Counted from the first letter of the stretch, positions 1 to 8,642 are shown. The stretch: DNA of 64,000 nucleotides from RBG-16-66-20 sp052386675 (GCA_052386675.1 JBQTJX010000002.1:124001-188000), one strand, 5' to 3'. The notes: generated by a model from the sequence alone, not told the origin. A program made the numbers and translations.

Positions 1-913
1 CGGCGACGCGCGGATCGCGCTGCCCGACCCCGATCGAGTCGATCAGGATCAGGCGCTTCCCCGCCAGCGCTTGCAACGCGCTGCGCAGGCTGCCGGCGTC
101 GTGCACGGCGTTCACGGCAACCCCGAGGATGCGGCCGTAGATCCGCAGTTGGTCCTGCGCCCCGATCCGGTAGTGATCGGCGCTGATCAGGCCCAGGGAG
201 TCGGCGCCGTGCCGGACAACGCAGGCGGCGGCAAGCTTCGCCGCGGTTGTGGTCTTTCCCGCGCCGGTGGGACCGACAAGGGCAAAGGTGCCGCCGGCGG
301 CCGCCGGATCCGCGCCCTCGCCACAAGCTTCGCCGCAGCGCAGGTTGCGCGCAATCGCGGCCGAAGCCCAGCTACTCGCCTGTCCGTCCGTCAGCGACTC
401 CGGAACCGCGTCGGCGATCCGGCGCGACAGTCCCGCGCTGAACCCCGCGCGCATCAACTCGCGCAGCAACGCGGAACGCCGCGGACGCAGCGCCTCCCCC
501 TGCCGCCATGCGAGGGTCATGCCTTGTTCCTCCACCATGGCGCGGAGCGCGCGGATTTCGCCCGCCAGGGACGCGTCCGCCGGCTTGGCGAGTGCCGGCG
601 GGGCCGGCGCCTCCGCGGCAACGGGTGCCGGTGCGGACGCGGAAGCCGGCGGCACCCAGCGCTTCGGCTCCGGCGTGCGTCGCTGCGGTGCGGGCTGCGC
701 CATTTGGGGTACCGGCGGCGGCCCGGCCTCCCGCCCCGCCTGCGACCGGCCAGAGCCGACCAGGACCGCCACGTCCGCCTTGGCGAGCGCGAGCAACTCG
801 AACCCGGCGTCTGTCTGGCCGCTGGACAGGATGACTGCGTCCGGGCCGATCTCGGCGCGCGCGCGGGCGAGGGCTTCGCGCGAGTTCGCCGCAACGTAAC
901 GCTTGACTCTCAT
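1..913 (-). CDS. flhF: FlhF, SRP-family GTPase of flagellar placement (3' end outside window)
   Basis: FlhF is an SRP-type GTPase that sets the number and polar position of flagella and helps place early basal-body proteins at the membrane. The ATG at 913 forms an ATGA overlap with the flhA stop. About 304 residues are present and the C-terminal part of the GTPase domain runs off the left edge. A basic N-terminus (MRVKRYVAAN) is followed by a Pro/Ala-rich linker at about residues 60-115 and the NG domain. The P-loop GPTGAGKTT is at residues 214-222. The position equivalent to the usual DTAG reads DSIG (292-295). It is last in the flhDC-motAB-flhBA-flhF series. A following flhG/fleN would lie outside the window. 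Confidence 0.93.
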   Translation of the reverse strand, partial: MRVKRYVAANSREALARARAEIGPDAVILSSGQTDAGFELLALAKADVAVLVGSGRSQAGREAGPPPVPQMAQPAPQRRTPEPKRWVPPASASAPAPVAAEAPAPPALAKPADASLAGEIRALRAMVEEQGMTLAWRQGEALRPRRSALLRELMRAGFSAGLSRRIADAVPESLTDGQASSWASAAIARNLRCGEACGEGADPAAAGGTFALVGPTGAGKTTTAAKLAAACVVRHGADSLGLISADHYRIGAQDQLRIYGRILGVAVNAVHDAGSLRSALQALAGKRLILIDSIGVGQRDPRVA

Positions 914-2985
914 GCGCGTGCTCCAAGCAAGGTGTTGACACGAATGTTCCGGGAATCGGCGATTTCACCGTGGGCGATGACCTTCAGGTTGGGCAGTACG
1001 CGCCGCAGCATCCGCGCCAGCGGCGCGCGCAGGCGATCGGGCACCAGCAGCGCCGCGGGCTGGCCCAGGCTCTCCTGGCGACTGGCGACCGCGGCCGCCT
1101 GCCGGATGAGGTTCTCCGCCAACCCTGGTTCGATCGCGATGGATTCGTCCGCACCAATTGCCTGCGCCACGACACGCTCGAGGTCCGGGTCAAGCGCCGC
1201 AACGTTCAGCTCGCGTGCCGCGCCGAACACCTGCTGCACGATGGCGCGGCCGAGTGCGACGCGCACGCAGGCGCACAGCGCCGCGGAATCCTGCACCCGG
1301 GCGGCATGCTCACCGAGCGCGTCCACGATCGTTCGCATGTCCCGGATGTGCACACCGTCCTCGAGCAGGCCCTGGAGCACCTTCTGCACCACGGCCACGC
1401 TCACCAGCTTGGGCACCACGTCCTCGAATGCCTTGCCCGCCTGCTTTTGCAGGTGATCGAGCAGGCTCTGGGTTTCTGCCCTGCCCAGCAGCTGCGCCGA
1501 CTGGGTGTGCAGGATGTGGCTGAAATGGGTGGCGACAACGGTTCCTGCGTCCACAACCGTGTAGCCGGCGGCCTGCGCCTGCTCGCGCTGGCCGGACTGG
1601 ATCCAGGTTGCCGGCAGGCCGAATGCCGGGTCGGTAGTCGCCGTCCCCGGCAGCGCCAGCGTCACGCGCCCCGGATTGATGGCGAGGTGCATGCCGGGAT
1701 GGGCCTCGCCCTCCCCGACCACCACACCCTTGATCAGGATGCGGTATCCGACGGGCTTCAGCTCGAGGTTGTCGCGTATGTGCACCGCGGGCGGCAGGAA
1801 GCCCACGTCCTGCGCAAACTTGCGGCGTATCGCCTTGACCCGCTTGAGCAGTTCCCCTCCCTGCTGGCGGTCCACCAAACCGATCAGCCGGAAACCGACT
1901 TCCAACCCGAGTGCATCCACCGGCTGCACATCATCCCAGGTCGCCTCGACCAGATCGTCCGCGCCCGAGGTCGCGGTCGGGGCCGGCGCCACCGGCGGCT
2001 CGGCGCCGGCCCGGGACAGGCGCCACGCCCCTGCGCCGGCGATCGCGGCGAGCACCAGGAACGCGAGGTGTGGCATTCCGGGAATCAACCCGAGGACGCC
2101 AAGGACGCCGGCCGTCAGCCCGAGCGCGCGCGGCATCCCGAGCAGGCTGTCGATCATCTGCCGGCCGATGTCCTCGCCGGTGCCGACGCGGCTCACCATC
2201 AGCGCAGCGGCAGTCGAGATCACCAGGGCCGGAATCTGCGCCACCAGTCCATCGCCGATCGCCAGCAGCACATAGTTCCTGGAGGCCGAGGCCAGCGACA
2301 GCCCGTGCTGCAGCATGCCTATTGCCAGGCCGCCGAGAATGTTGACCAGCAGGATCAGGATGCCGGCGATCGCGTCGCCGCGCACGAACTTCGAGGCGCC
2401 GTCCATGGAGCCGTAGAAGTCCGCCTCCTGCGAGATCTCCTGGCGCCGCCGCCGCGCCTCGTCCTCGCCGATCAGGCCGGCGTTGAGGTCGGCGTCGATC
2501 GCCATTTGCTTGCCGGGCATCGCATCCAGCGTGAAGCGCGCGCTCACCTCGGCGATCCGGCCGGCGCCCTTGGTAATGACCACGAAGTTGATGACGACCA
2601 GTATGGTGAACACCACCAGCCCGACGGCGAAGTTGCCGCCGACGAGGAAGTGGCCAAAGGCCTCGATGACCTTGCCGGCGGCATCCGGACCGGAATGGCC
2701 GTTCAGCAGCACCACCCGCGTGGAGGCGACGTTCAGCGACAGGCGCAGCAGCGTCGTGAGCAGCAGGATCGTCGGGAACGCCGCGAAATCGAGCGGCCGG
2801 GTCGAATAGACCGCGGCCAGCAGCACGATCATGGCGAGCGCGATGTTGAAGGTGAACAGCAGGTCGAGCAGCAGCGGCGGCAGCGGCAGGATCATCATCG
2901 CCAGGATGAGGATGATCAGCAGCGGCGCCGCGTAGGCGGCCGCCATGGTGCCCGGTACGCGCTGCCGCGCGGCGACTGCGCTCAT
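910..2985 (-). CDS. flhA: FlhA, flagellar type III export gate protein
   Basis: FlhA is the large export-gate subunit of the flagellar type III apparatus. It uses the proton gradient and docks chaperone-substrate complexes on its cytoplasmic ring. At 691 aa it is the family's normal length. The N-terminal half carries about eight hydrophobic segments, and the FHIPEP signature (SARFTLDAMPGKQMAIDADL) sits in the first cytoplasmic loop. From about residue 345 the protein is soluble and matches the cytoplasmic FlhA-C region. It overlaps flhB by 4 nt upstream and flhF by 4 nt downstream, so flhB-flhA-flhF is tightly coupled. Confidence 0.97.
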   Translation of the reverse strand: MSAVAARQRVPGTMAAAYAAPLLIILILAMMILPLPPLLLDLLFTFNIALAMIVLLAAVYSTRPLDFAAFPTILLLTTLLRLSLNVASTRVVLLNGHSGPDAAGKVIEAFGHFLVGGNFAVGLVVFTILVVINFVVITKGAGRIAEVSARFTLDAMPGKQMAIDADLNAGLIGEDEARRRRQEISQEADFYGSMDGASKFVRGDAIAGILILLVNILGGLAIGMLQHGLSLASASRNYVLLAIGDGLVAQIPALVISTAAALMVSRVGTGEDIGRQMIDSLLGMPRALGLTAGVLGVLGLIPGMPHLAFLVLAAIAGAGAWRLSRAGAEPPVAPAPTATSGADDLVEATWDDVQPVDALGLEVGFRLIGLVDRQQGGELLKRVKAIRRKFAQDVGFLPPAVHIRDNLELKPVGYRILIKGVVVGEGEAHPGMHLAINPGRVTLALPGTATTDPAFGLPATWIQSGQREQAQAAGYTVVDAGTVVATHFSHILHTQSAQLLGRAETQSLLDHLQKQAGKAFEDVVPKLVSVAVVQKVLQGLLEDGVHIRDMRTIVDALGEHAARVQDSAALCACVRVALGRAIVQQVFGAARELNVAALDPDLERVVAQAIGADESIAIEPGLAENLIRQAAAVASRQESLGQPAALLVPDRLRAPLARMLRRVLPNLKVIAHGEIADSRNIRVNTLLGARA

Positions 2986-4142
2986 GCCGCGCCTCCCCGC
3001 TCCGGCCCATCCTCCGGCACCGCCAGCGCTGCGGGTACCTCGATCGGACCAGGCGCCGCGGGCGCCGCGCCGTCCCGTCCCGCGCCTCGCACCTGGTATA
3101 CCCAGGCGAGGACCTGTGCCACTGCGTCATAGAGGCCGTGCGGGACCGGCGCCCCGAGGGCGGCATGGCGGTAGAGCGCGCGCGCGAGCGGCGGCGACTC
3201 GAGCACCGCCACCCCGCTCTCATGCGCGACGCGGCGGATGCTGAGCGCGATCTGGCCGGCGCCCTTGGCCACCACACGCGGCGCGCGCATGCCAGCGTGG
3301 TAGGCCAGGGCCACCGCGTAGTGCGCGGGGTTCGTCACCACCACGTCGGCTTTCGGCACCTCGGTCATCATGCGCTTGCGCGCCATCTCGCGCTGCAGGC
3401 TGCGCACGCGCATCCGGATCTGGGGATCGCCCTCCGACTCCCGCGCCTCGTCCCGCGTTTCCCTCAGCGTCATGCGCAGGTCGCGCGCATGGCGCCAGAG
3501 AACGAAGGGCACGTCGATCGCCGCCACCAGGGCGAGGCTGGCTGCGAGCGCGAGGAAGCCCGCGGTCAGGGTCCAGGTGACTCCCGCGACGGCGCCCTCG
3601 ACCGCAGCGCGCGAGGCAAGCGCGAGCTGCGGCCGCGCGTAGTCGAACACCAGCAGCGCGACCGCGACCACGAGACAGGCCTTGACCAGCGCCTTGCACA
3701 GCTCGACCACGCTGCCGACCGAGAACAGGTTGGAAAGGCCGCGCGCCGGATTGAGGCGTCCGAAGTCTGGACTGGCCGCGCCGGCGGCAAACATCCAGCC
3801 CCCGACTGACAAGGAGCCCGCCAGAGCGGCAAGCGCCAGCGCGCCCAGCAGTGGCCCGTACAGCAGCAGCGCTTCGGTGACGGCCGTACCCAGGCGCTCC
3901 AGAGTGGCGCCATCCGAGAACACGGTGCGGTGGTCGAAGCGCAGCGAGCGCGCCAGCAGCCGCCCGGTGCCCTGGGCCAGCTGCGGCCCGAGGATGGCGA
4001 GCGCGGCGCCTCCGGCCAAAAGGACCGCGAAGGTTGCCAGCTCCCGGGAGCGCGCCGTACGCCCTTCTTCACGCGCGCGCTCCAGTCGGCGCGCTGATGC
4101 GGGCTGGCTGCGTTCCTGCTCGTTGTCGTCGCTCTGCGCCAT
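2982..4142 (-). CDS. flhB: FlhB, flagellar export switch protein (variant NPAH cleavage motif)
   Basis: FlhB is the export-apparatus switch that changes specificity from rod/hook to filament substrates after autocleavage in its cytoplasmic domain. At 386 aa it has a charged N-terminus, four TM segments (about 37-55, 92-118, 150-168, 190-213) and the C-terminal FlhB domain. The normally near-invariant NPTH autocleavage motif reads N271-P-A-H274. Asn and Pro, between which cleavage occurs, are kept, but Thr is Ala. The residues after it (VVAKGAG) are canonical. The start overlaps no upstream gene; 69 nt separate it from the motB stop. The end overlaps flhA by 4 nt. Confidence 0.96.
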   Translation of the reverse strand: MAQSDDNEQERSQPASARRLERAREEGRTARSRELATFAVLLAGGAALAILGPQLAQGTGRLLARSLRFDHRTVFSDGATLERLGTAVTEALLLYGPLLGALALAALAGSLSVGGWMFAAGAASPDFGRLNPARGLSNLFSVGSVVELCKALVKACLVVAVALLVFDYARPQLALASRAAVEGAVAGVTWTLTAGFLALAASLALVAAIDVPFVLWRHARDLRMTLRETRDEARESEGDPQIRMRVRSLQREMARKRMMTEVPKADVVVTNPAHYAVALAYHAGMRAPRVVAKGAGQIALSIRRVAHESGVAVLESPPLARALYRHAALGAPVPHGLYDAVAQVLAWVYQVRGAGRDGAAPAAPGPIEVPAALAVPEDGPERGGAA

Positions 4143-4211
4143 GCGCGATCCGAATGTCGGCCGAAGGCCATTATTCGTTGCCGCGCAGGCGACATTGCGT
4201 CGAACAGAGGG

Positions 4212-5132
4212 CTATTTCACCGGCTGCTCCGGCTTCGCCGGCGCCGCGCCCGGCAGCGGTCCCAGCGGCGTGCCGCCTTCGCGCAGCACGCGTTCGGCCT
4301 GCTTGTTCAGCACTACGATGCTGATGCGCCGGTTCGACGGATGGAGCGGGCCTTCGGCGGCGAACGGGATGGATGCCGCCAGGCCGACCACGCGCAGCAC
4401 CTTGTCCTCGGCAAGCCCGGCCGCGAGCAGCTCGCGGCGCGATGCGTTGGCGCGGTCGGCCGACAGCTCCCAGTTCGAATAGCCGCGCTCGCCACCCGCG
4501 TAGGGCGTGGCGTCGGTGTGCCCGGACAGCGCGACGCGGTTGTCCACGTCGTTGAGCACGCCGGCGATCTGGCGCAGGATCTCGCGCGTATGGTCCTTCA
4601 GGCTCGCGCTCCCGCTGTCGAACATCGGCCGGTTCTGTTCGTCCACGATCTGGATTCGCAGACCCTCCTCGATCAGGTCGAGCCGGATCTGGCCGCGCAC
4701 CATGCCAAGGCGCGGATTGCCGTCGAGCGCGGCCTCGACGCGCTGCTTCAACCGCCCGAGCACGACCGTTTCCTCCCGCGCCACCTCCGCCTTCGCCGCC
4801 TGCAGGTTGATGGTTCGGCGCTCCGGAAGCGTGTCGCCGCGCTTGACCTGACCGGCCGAGCGCGTCAGGTCCTGGCCACCGCCCCGGGTGATGCTGGAGG
4901 AGTCGCCGCTGCCGGACCCGCCCTGCAGAGCGACCTTGAGCGGGGTTCGGAAGTACTCTGCGATGCCGTTCAGGTCGCCCTTCGCGGTCGAGCCGAGCAG
5001 CCACATCAGCAGGAAGAAGGCCATCATCGCGGTGACGAAGTCGGCGTAGGCGATTTTCCAGGCGCCGCCATGATGTCCACCGCTCACCTTCTTGATGCGC
5101 TTGATGATGATGGGTCTGGGTTCGCCGGCCAT
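4212..5132 (-). CDS. motB: MotB, flagellar stator peptidoglycan-anchored subunit
   Basis: MotB pairs with MotA to form the proton-conducting stator and anchors it to peptidoglycan. The frame is open to 5177, but the ATG at 5132 is preferred because AGGGAGGA lies just upstream and the product then starts MAGEPRPIIIKR like other MotB proteins (306 aa). One TM near residues 27-47 contains YADFVTAMMAFFLLMWLL, whose Asp is the conserved proton-binding residue. The OmpA-like domain covers about residues 150-280 and includes the ALSGHTDATPY peptidoglycan-binding motif. The gene starts 10 nt after motA and is cotranscribed with it. Confidence 0.95.
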   Translation of the reverse strand: MAGEPRPIIIKRIKKVSGGHHGGAWKIAYADFVTAMMAFFLLMWLLGSTAKGDLNGIAEYFRTPLKVALQGGSGSGDSSSITRGGGQDLTRSAGQVKRGDTLPERRTINLQAAKAEVAREETVVLGRLKQRVEAALDGNPRLGMVRGQIRLDLIEEGLRIQIVDEQNRPMFDSGSASLKDHTREILRQIAGVLNDVDNRVALSGHTDATPYAGGERGYSNWELSADRANASRRELLAAGLAEDKVLRVVGLAASIPFAAEGPLHPSNRRISIVVLNKQAERVLREGGTPLGPLPGAAPAKPEQPVK

Positions 5133-5142
5133 GGTTCCTCCC

Positions 5143-6003
5143 TCAGGCGCCTTTGTGCTGCTTGACATGCTGCTCAAGCTCGGAGAAGGTCGGTCGCTCG
5201 GTCGAGAACAGCACCTTGCGCCCGAACTCGATCGCCAGCGGCGGCGCGTAGCCGTTCAGGCTCGCAAGCAGCGTGACCTTCACGCACTGCAGTTCCTTGG
5301 TGGCTTCCTCGGCCTTCTGCTCCAGCAACCCCGCGAGCGGACCGACGAAGCCGTAGGCGAGCAGGATGCCGAGGAAGGTGCCGACCAGGGCGTTGGCGAT
5401 CATCTGCCCCAGTTCCGAGGGTGGCAGTCCCACCGATGCCATGGTATGGACCACGCCCATCACCGCCGCCACGATGCCGAACGCGGGCAAGCCGTCGCCC
5501 ACCTTGCCCACCGCATGCGCCGGCACGACGCTCTCGTGGTGGTGGGTCTCGATCTCGTTGTCCATCAGGTTCTCGATTTCGATGGGATTGAGGTTGCCGC
5601 TCACCATCAACCTCAGGTAGTCGCTCAGGAATTCGACCAGGTGGTGGTCGGCCAGCAGGTCCGGGAAGCGGTTGAAAAGCGAGCTGGACGCCGGCGCCTC
5701 GATGTCCCGCTCGATCGACATCAGACCTTCCTTGCGCACCTTGACCAGGATCTCGAACATCAGCGCCATGAGCGACAGGTAGCGGACCTTGGTGTAGTGG
5801 GAGTTCTTGAGCACGCTGGGCAGGGCGCGCAGCGTCGCCTTGAGCACCTTGGCCGAATTGCCGACCGCGAAGGCGCCGGCCGCGCCACCGCCGATCATCA
5901 GCAGTTCGACCGGCTGCATCAGGCCCGAGAGATGGCCGCCGGCCAGCACGAAGCCGCCGAACACCGAGGCCAGAACGATGACGTAGCCGATGATTACCAG
6001 CAT
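5143..6003 (-). CDS. motA: MotA, flagellar stator proton-channel subunit
   Basis: MotA is the four-TM stator subunit whose cytoplasmic loop pushes on FliG. At 286 aa it matches the enterobacterial length. It begins MLVIIGYVIVLASVFGGFVL, has a second TM just after it, a large cytoplasmic loop (about 60-165), and a C-terminal TM pair. The sequence GIVAAVMGVVHTM matches the conserved TM3 region. A sigma-28 promoter at 6098-6072 lies about 70 nt upstream, so motAB can be transcribed separately from flhDC, as expected for class III genes. Confidence 0.96.
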   Translation of the reverse strand: MLVIIGYVIVLASVFGGFVLAGGHLSGLMQPVELLMIGGGAAGAFAVGNSAKVLKATLRALPSVLKNSHYTKVRYLSLMALMFEILVKVRKEGLMSIERDIEAPASSSLFNRFPDLLADHHLVEFLSDYLRLMVSGNLNPIEIENLMDNEIETHHHESVVPAHAVGKVGDGLPAFGIVAAVMGVVHTMASVGLPPSELGQMIANALVGTFLGILLAYGFVGPLAGLLEQKAEEATKELQCVKVTLLASLNGYAPPLAIEFGRKVLFSTERPTFSELEQHVKQHKGA

Positions 6004-6071
6004 CTCTTTGCACCCGTCCGCGGTCGCAGGCGAGCGGCACCGGCCGCGCGCCGCGAGCGCTCCAGTCCTGC

Positions 6072-6098
6072 GTATCGGCCGCGGCGGCGAATGCTTGA
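6072..6098 (-). promoter_or_regulatory. Sigma-28 (FliA) promoter for motAB
   Basis: On the minus strand TCAA, a 15-nt spacer and GCCGATAC match the sigma-28 consensus TAAA-N15-GCCGATAA at 3 of 4 and 7 of 8 positions. It lies in the 121-nt gap between the flhC stop and the motA start. The predicted transcript would begin near 6065 with a leader of about 60 nt. Confidence 0.75.
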
Positions 6099-6124
6099 GG
6101 GCGCGGCGAGGCGCCCGTCGGCGT

Positions 6125-6664
6125 TCAGTTCAGCGTCGCCGCTCCGGGCCGCGGGCGGGTCTTGCCGGCGCGCGACGGCGCCTGGCACAGGCCGCAGATG
6201 AAGCGGTTCACGAGCTCATGGTTGTGCACCACGTACTGTCCGTGGCAGCGCGTGCACGGCGCCGTGGTGAGCAGCCCGCAGTCGAAGAACTTGACAAGGC
6301 GCCAGGCACGGGTGAGCGACAGCACCACCGGCAGCCTGAGCTGCCCGACCTGTTCCAGGTAGAGGCGGTAGGCCTTGATCAACACCTCGACTTCGTCCAG
6401 CGCGCAGGCCTTGTCGATATGCTCGTGCAGGGCGATGAACAGCGATGCATGGGTGTTGGGCTGCCAGGTCATGAACCAGTCGGTCGAGAACGGCAGCATC
6501 CCCTTGGGCGGGGACTTCCCCTTGAGCTCCTTGTACAGGCGCAGCAGGCGCTCGCGCGAGAGTTGCGTCTCGCTCTCGAGCACCTGCAGGCGGGCATCAA
6601 GCCCGATCAGGTCGGTGGCGACGCGGATTTCGCGGGCCTCGGTGACGACGCTCCGGTTTCGCAT
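6125..6664 (-). CDS. flhC: FlhC, flagellar master transcription activator subunit
   Basis: FlhC forms the FlhD4C2 complex that activates class II flagellar promoters with sigma-70. At 179 aa it is slightly shorter than the E. coli protein. The zinc-binding cysteines are complete: CTRC (C137, C140) and CGLC (C157, C160). The start is supported by AAGGAGG upstream of the ATG at 6664. It lies 31 nt downstream of flhD. The short basic tail after the zinc site is not conserved. Confidence 0.95.
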   Translation of the reverse strand: MRNRSVVTEAREIRVATDLIGLDARLQVLESETQLSRERLLRLYKELKGKSPPKGMLPFSTDWFMTWQPNTHASLFIALHEHIDKACALDEVEVLIKAYRLYLEQVGQLRLPVVLSLTRAWRLVKFFDCGLLTTAPCTRCHGQYVVHNHELVNRFICGLCQAPSRAGKTRPRPGAATLN

Positions 6665-6695
6665 GCTGGACCCTCCTTCTCGGCCGTCGAGGCGG

Positions 6696-7010
6696 TTACG
6701 CCGCCTGCGCGACGCGTCCGGCCATCAGGATCGCGGCGTGCATGCCCGCAGCGCGGTGGTCCCTGGAGTGACCCGCAAGAAGGTTCCAAACCAGGTCGTC
6801 GTTGAAGCGGAAGGCGCAGATCAGCAGGCTGGTTGCGGCGACCTTGAGGACCTGTCCGGGGCTGAGGCCGGCGATCAGATCCGCCACCGCCTCGCTCAGG
6901 CCGAGGCGGTACAAGGCTTCGGCGCGGTCCTCTCGTATCAGGCGCTGCGCCAGCATCAGGTAGGTGAGATTCGCTTCACGGACTTCCTCCAGCAACTGTT
7001 CGGATTTCAT
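6696..7010 (-). CDS. flhD: FlhD, flagellar master regulator subunit
   Basis: FlhD partners FlhC in the master activator of flagellar genes. The 104-aa product is all-helical and begins MKSEQLLEEVREANLTYLML, the typical FlhD N-terminus (leucine-rich, 'EIREVNLSYLLLAQ' type). A G-rich stretch ending GGGGGGAAAC precedes the ATG. It is the first gene of the minus-strand series and is divergent from fliC. Its control region should lie within 7011-7300. Confidence 0.94.
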   Translation of the reverse strand: MKSEQLLEEVREANLTYLMLAQRLIREDRAEALYRLGLSEAVADLIAGLSPGQVLKVAATSLLICAFRFNDDLVWNLLAGHSRDHRAAGMHAAILMAGRVAQAA

Positions 7011-7180
7011 GTTTCCCCCCGTAGGTCGTCATGGATACTCGGATCGATACGGTCCGTCGCGCCCTTGCATGCGGCTTGTCGTCCAGGCCCGTCATCACGG
7101 CGCCATGTTCAACGCAGCCCCGGGCAATCCTGAAGTGGGTGCGGGCCGGAGTTGGTGTGGGAAGAAGCGGCAGCGCTTGC

Positions 7181-7197
7181 GTAGGAATTCTTCCTAC
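7181..7197. promoter_or_regulatory. Inverted repeat, possible NarL/RcsB-type operator upstream of flhDC
   Basis: GTAGGAA-TTC-TTCCTAC is a perfect 7-bp inverted repeat with a 3-nt centre. It lies about 170 nt upstream of flhD and 220 nt upstream of fliC. The half-site resembles TAGGA/TCCTA boxes of LuxR/NarL-family regulators such as RcsB, which represses flhDC in enterobacteria. Assignment to a regulator is inference. Confidence 0.35.
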
Positions 7198-7303
7198 CCG
7201 GCCCGGGCGCCGTCGAACAGCCGCCGATTCCGGGCTCTACTCGGCGGGCGGCCCGGAACCACTGCCCGCTAAGGTCACGACCCATGTGATCGGCACGGCA
7301 GCC

Positions 7304-7331
7304 TAAAGTTTGCGGCGCGGCGCACCGTTAA
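7304..7331 (+). promoter_or_regulatory. Sigma-28 (FliA) promoter for fliC
   Basis: TAAAGTTT at 7304-7311 matches the sigma-28 -35 element exactly, and ACCGTTAA at 7324-7331 matches the -10 GCCGATAA at 6 of 8 positions. The spacing is one nt longer than the usual 15 after TAAA. A transcript starting near 7340 would have a leader of about 80 nt before fliC. Confidence 0.75.
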
Positions 7332-7417
7332 GTCCCTCACGACGGTGGCCAAGCGTGCCGGGGACAGCCCGCAGCGCTTCTGCCGCCGCCATACCAACCT
7401 ACAGCCAGGAGACTCTC

Positions 7418-8557
7418 ATGCCGCAGGTCATCAACAGCAACATCGCGTCACTCAACTCGCAGCGCGCCCTCAACACGTCCCAGAACGCCCTCAGCACGGC
7501 GCTCCAGCGCCTGTCTTCCGGCCTGCGCCTGAACAGCGCCAAGGACGATGCCGCCGGTCTGGCAATCTCCGAGCGCTTCACCGCGCAGATCCGCGGCCTC
7601 AACCAGGCCGCGCGCAACGCCAACGACGGCATCTCGCTCGCGCAGACCGCGGAAGGCGCGCTCGCCGAGGTCAGCAACAACCTGCAGCGCATCCGCGAAC
7701 TGGCGGTGCAGTCGCGCAACGCCACCAACAGCTCGACCGACCGGGCCGCGCTGCAGGTGGAGGCCCTGGCGCTGAAAAACGAGATCGACCGGGTGTCGAC
7801 CCAGACCGCGTTCAACGGCGTCAACCTGCTCGACGGCTCGTTCGCGAACGGAGTGTTCCAGGTCGGCGCCAACTCGGGCCAGACGATCTCGATCACTGCC
7901 ATCGCCAACAGCCAGTCCACCGCGCTCGGCACCTACGACCGCGCGACGGTGACTGGTGCGGCCGCGACCGCGTTCACGGCGGTGACTGCGGGCCACCTGA
8001 CCATCAACGGCACCTCGGTCGGTGCCATCGCTGCCAGCGCCAGTGCGGTGGAACGTGCCGGAGCGGTGCGCGACGCGGTCAACTCGGTCGCGGCAACGAC
8101 CGGCGTGTACGCAACCACGGATACCACGACTACCGTGACGCTCACCTCCAGCAGCGCGATTACCGTTGCGCACGCGGGCGCCAGCTCCACCGCCGCGATC
8201 ACCGGCCTAAGCGCCGCCACTACCGCGGTGACCTCGACCACCGGCTTTTCGACGCTTGACATCTCCACGGTGGCGGGCGCCGACACGGCGATGAACGCGA
8301 TGGATGCAGCGCTCTCCGCAGTGAACACGGCACGCGCCGCGCTCGGCGCGGTGCAGAACCGGTTCCAGTCGGCGGTGACCAGCGTCCAGACCACGGCCGA
8401 GAACCTGACCGCCTCGCGCAGCCGGATCCAGGACGCCGACTTCGCCATGGAAACCGCGGCCCTGACGCGCGCGCAGATCCTGCAGCAGTCGGGCGTGGCG
8501 ATGCTGGCGCAGGCCAATGCGTTGCCGAACAACGTGCTGTCGCTGCTCCGCGGCTAA
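7418..8557 (+). CDS. fliC: FliC, flagellin
   Basis: Flagellin polymerises into the filament. The ATG at 7418 follows CCAGGAG and gives 379 aa starting MPQVINSNIASLNSQRALNT. The conserved D0/D1 coils occupy about residues 1-170 and the last 110, ending in the typical LRG. The central Thr/Ala/Ser-rich part is short and contains a flagellin hook IN-like stretch (LTINGTSVGAI). The low-complexity surface domain is the expected variable part. A sigma-28 promoter precedes the gene and a hairpin terminator follows, so it is probably monocistronic, secreted through the FlhAB gate and chaperoned by FliS. Confidence 0.97.
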   Translation: MPQVINSNIASLNSQRALNTSQNALSTALQRLSSGLRLNSAKDDAAGLAISERFTAQIRGLNQAARNANDGISLAQTAEGALAEVSNNLQRIRELAVQSRNATNSSTDRAALQVEALALKNEIDRVSTQTAFNGVNLLDGSFANGVFQVGANSGQTISITAIANSQSTALGTYDRATVTGAAATAFTAVTAGHLTINGTSVGAIAASASAVERAGAVRDAVNSVAATTGVYATTDTTTTVTLTSSSAITVAHAGASSTAAITGLSAATTAVTSTTGFSTLDISTVAGADTAMNAMDAALSAVNTARAALGAVQNRFQSAVTSVQTTAENLTASRSRIQDADFAMETAALTRAQILQQSGVAMLAQANALPNNVLSLLRG

Positions 8558-8574
8558 GGCGCGTCGAAGTTCCC

Positions 8575-8608
8575 GTTGCCGCGGCGCCACGCCGCGGCAA
8601 CGGTTTTG
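8575..8608 (+). terminator. Rho-independent terminator after fliC
   Basis: GTTGCCGCGGC and GCCGCGGCAAC form an 11-bp perfect stem around the loop gccac, followed by GGTTTTG. It lies 17 nt after the fliC stop and before flaG. The T-tract is short, so termination may be partial. Confidence 0.75.
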
Positions 8609-8642
8609 TCCATCGCAGCCAGATTGCAGGAGGAAGCGAGAC

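Larger units (their letters stand above)
7011..7417. other. flhDC-fliC divergent intergenic region
   Basis: These 407 nt separate divergent flhD and fliC. The fliC side holds the sigma-28 promoter and an AGGAG ribosome-binding site. The flhD side holds an inverted repeat at 7181-7197. I see no convincing gene; open frames here lack ribosome-binding sites and family features. No clear sigma-70 promoter for flhDC could be fixed by eye. Confidence 0.6.

Noticed and set aside
970..3132. Long plus-strand open frame (720 codons) opposite flhA
   Set aside because: It is the antisense shadow of flhA. It has His/Gln/Arg-rich composition, no family features and no ribosome-binding site.
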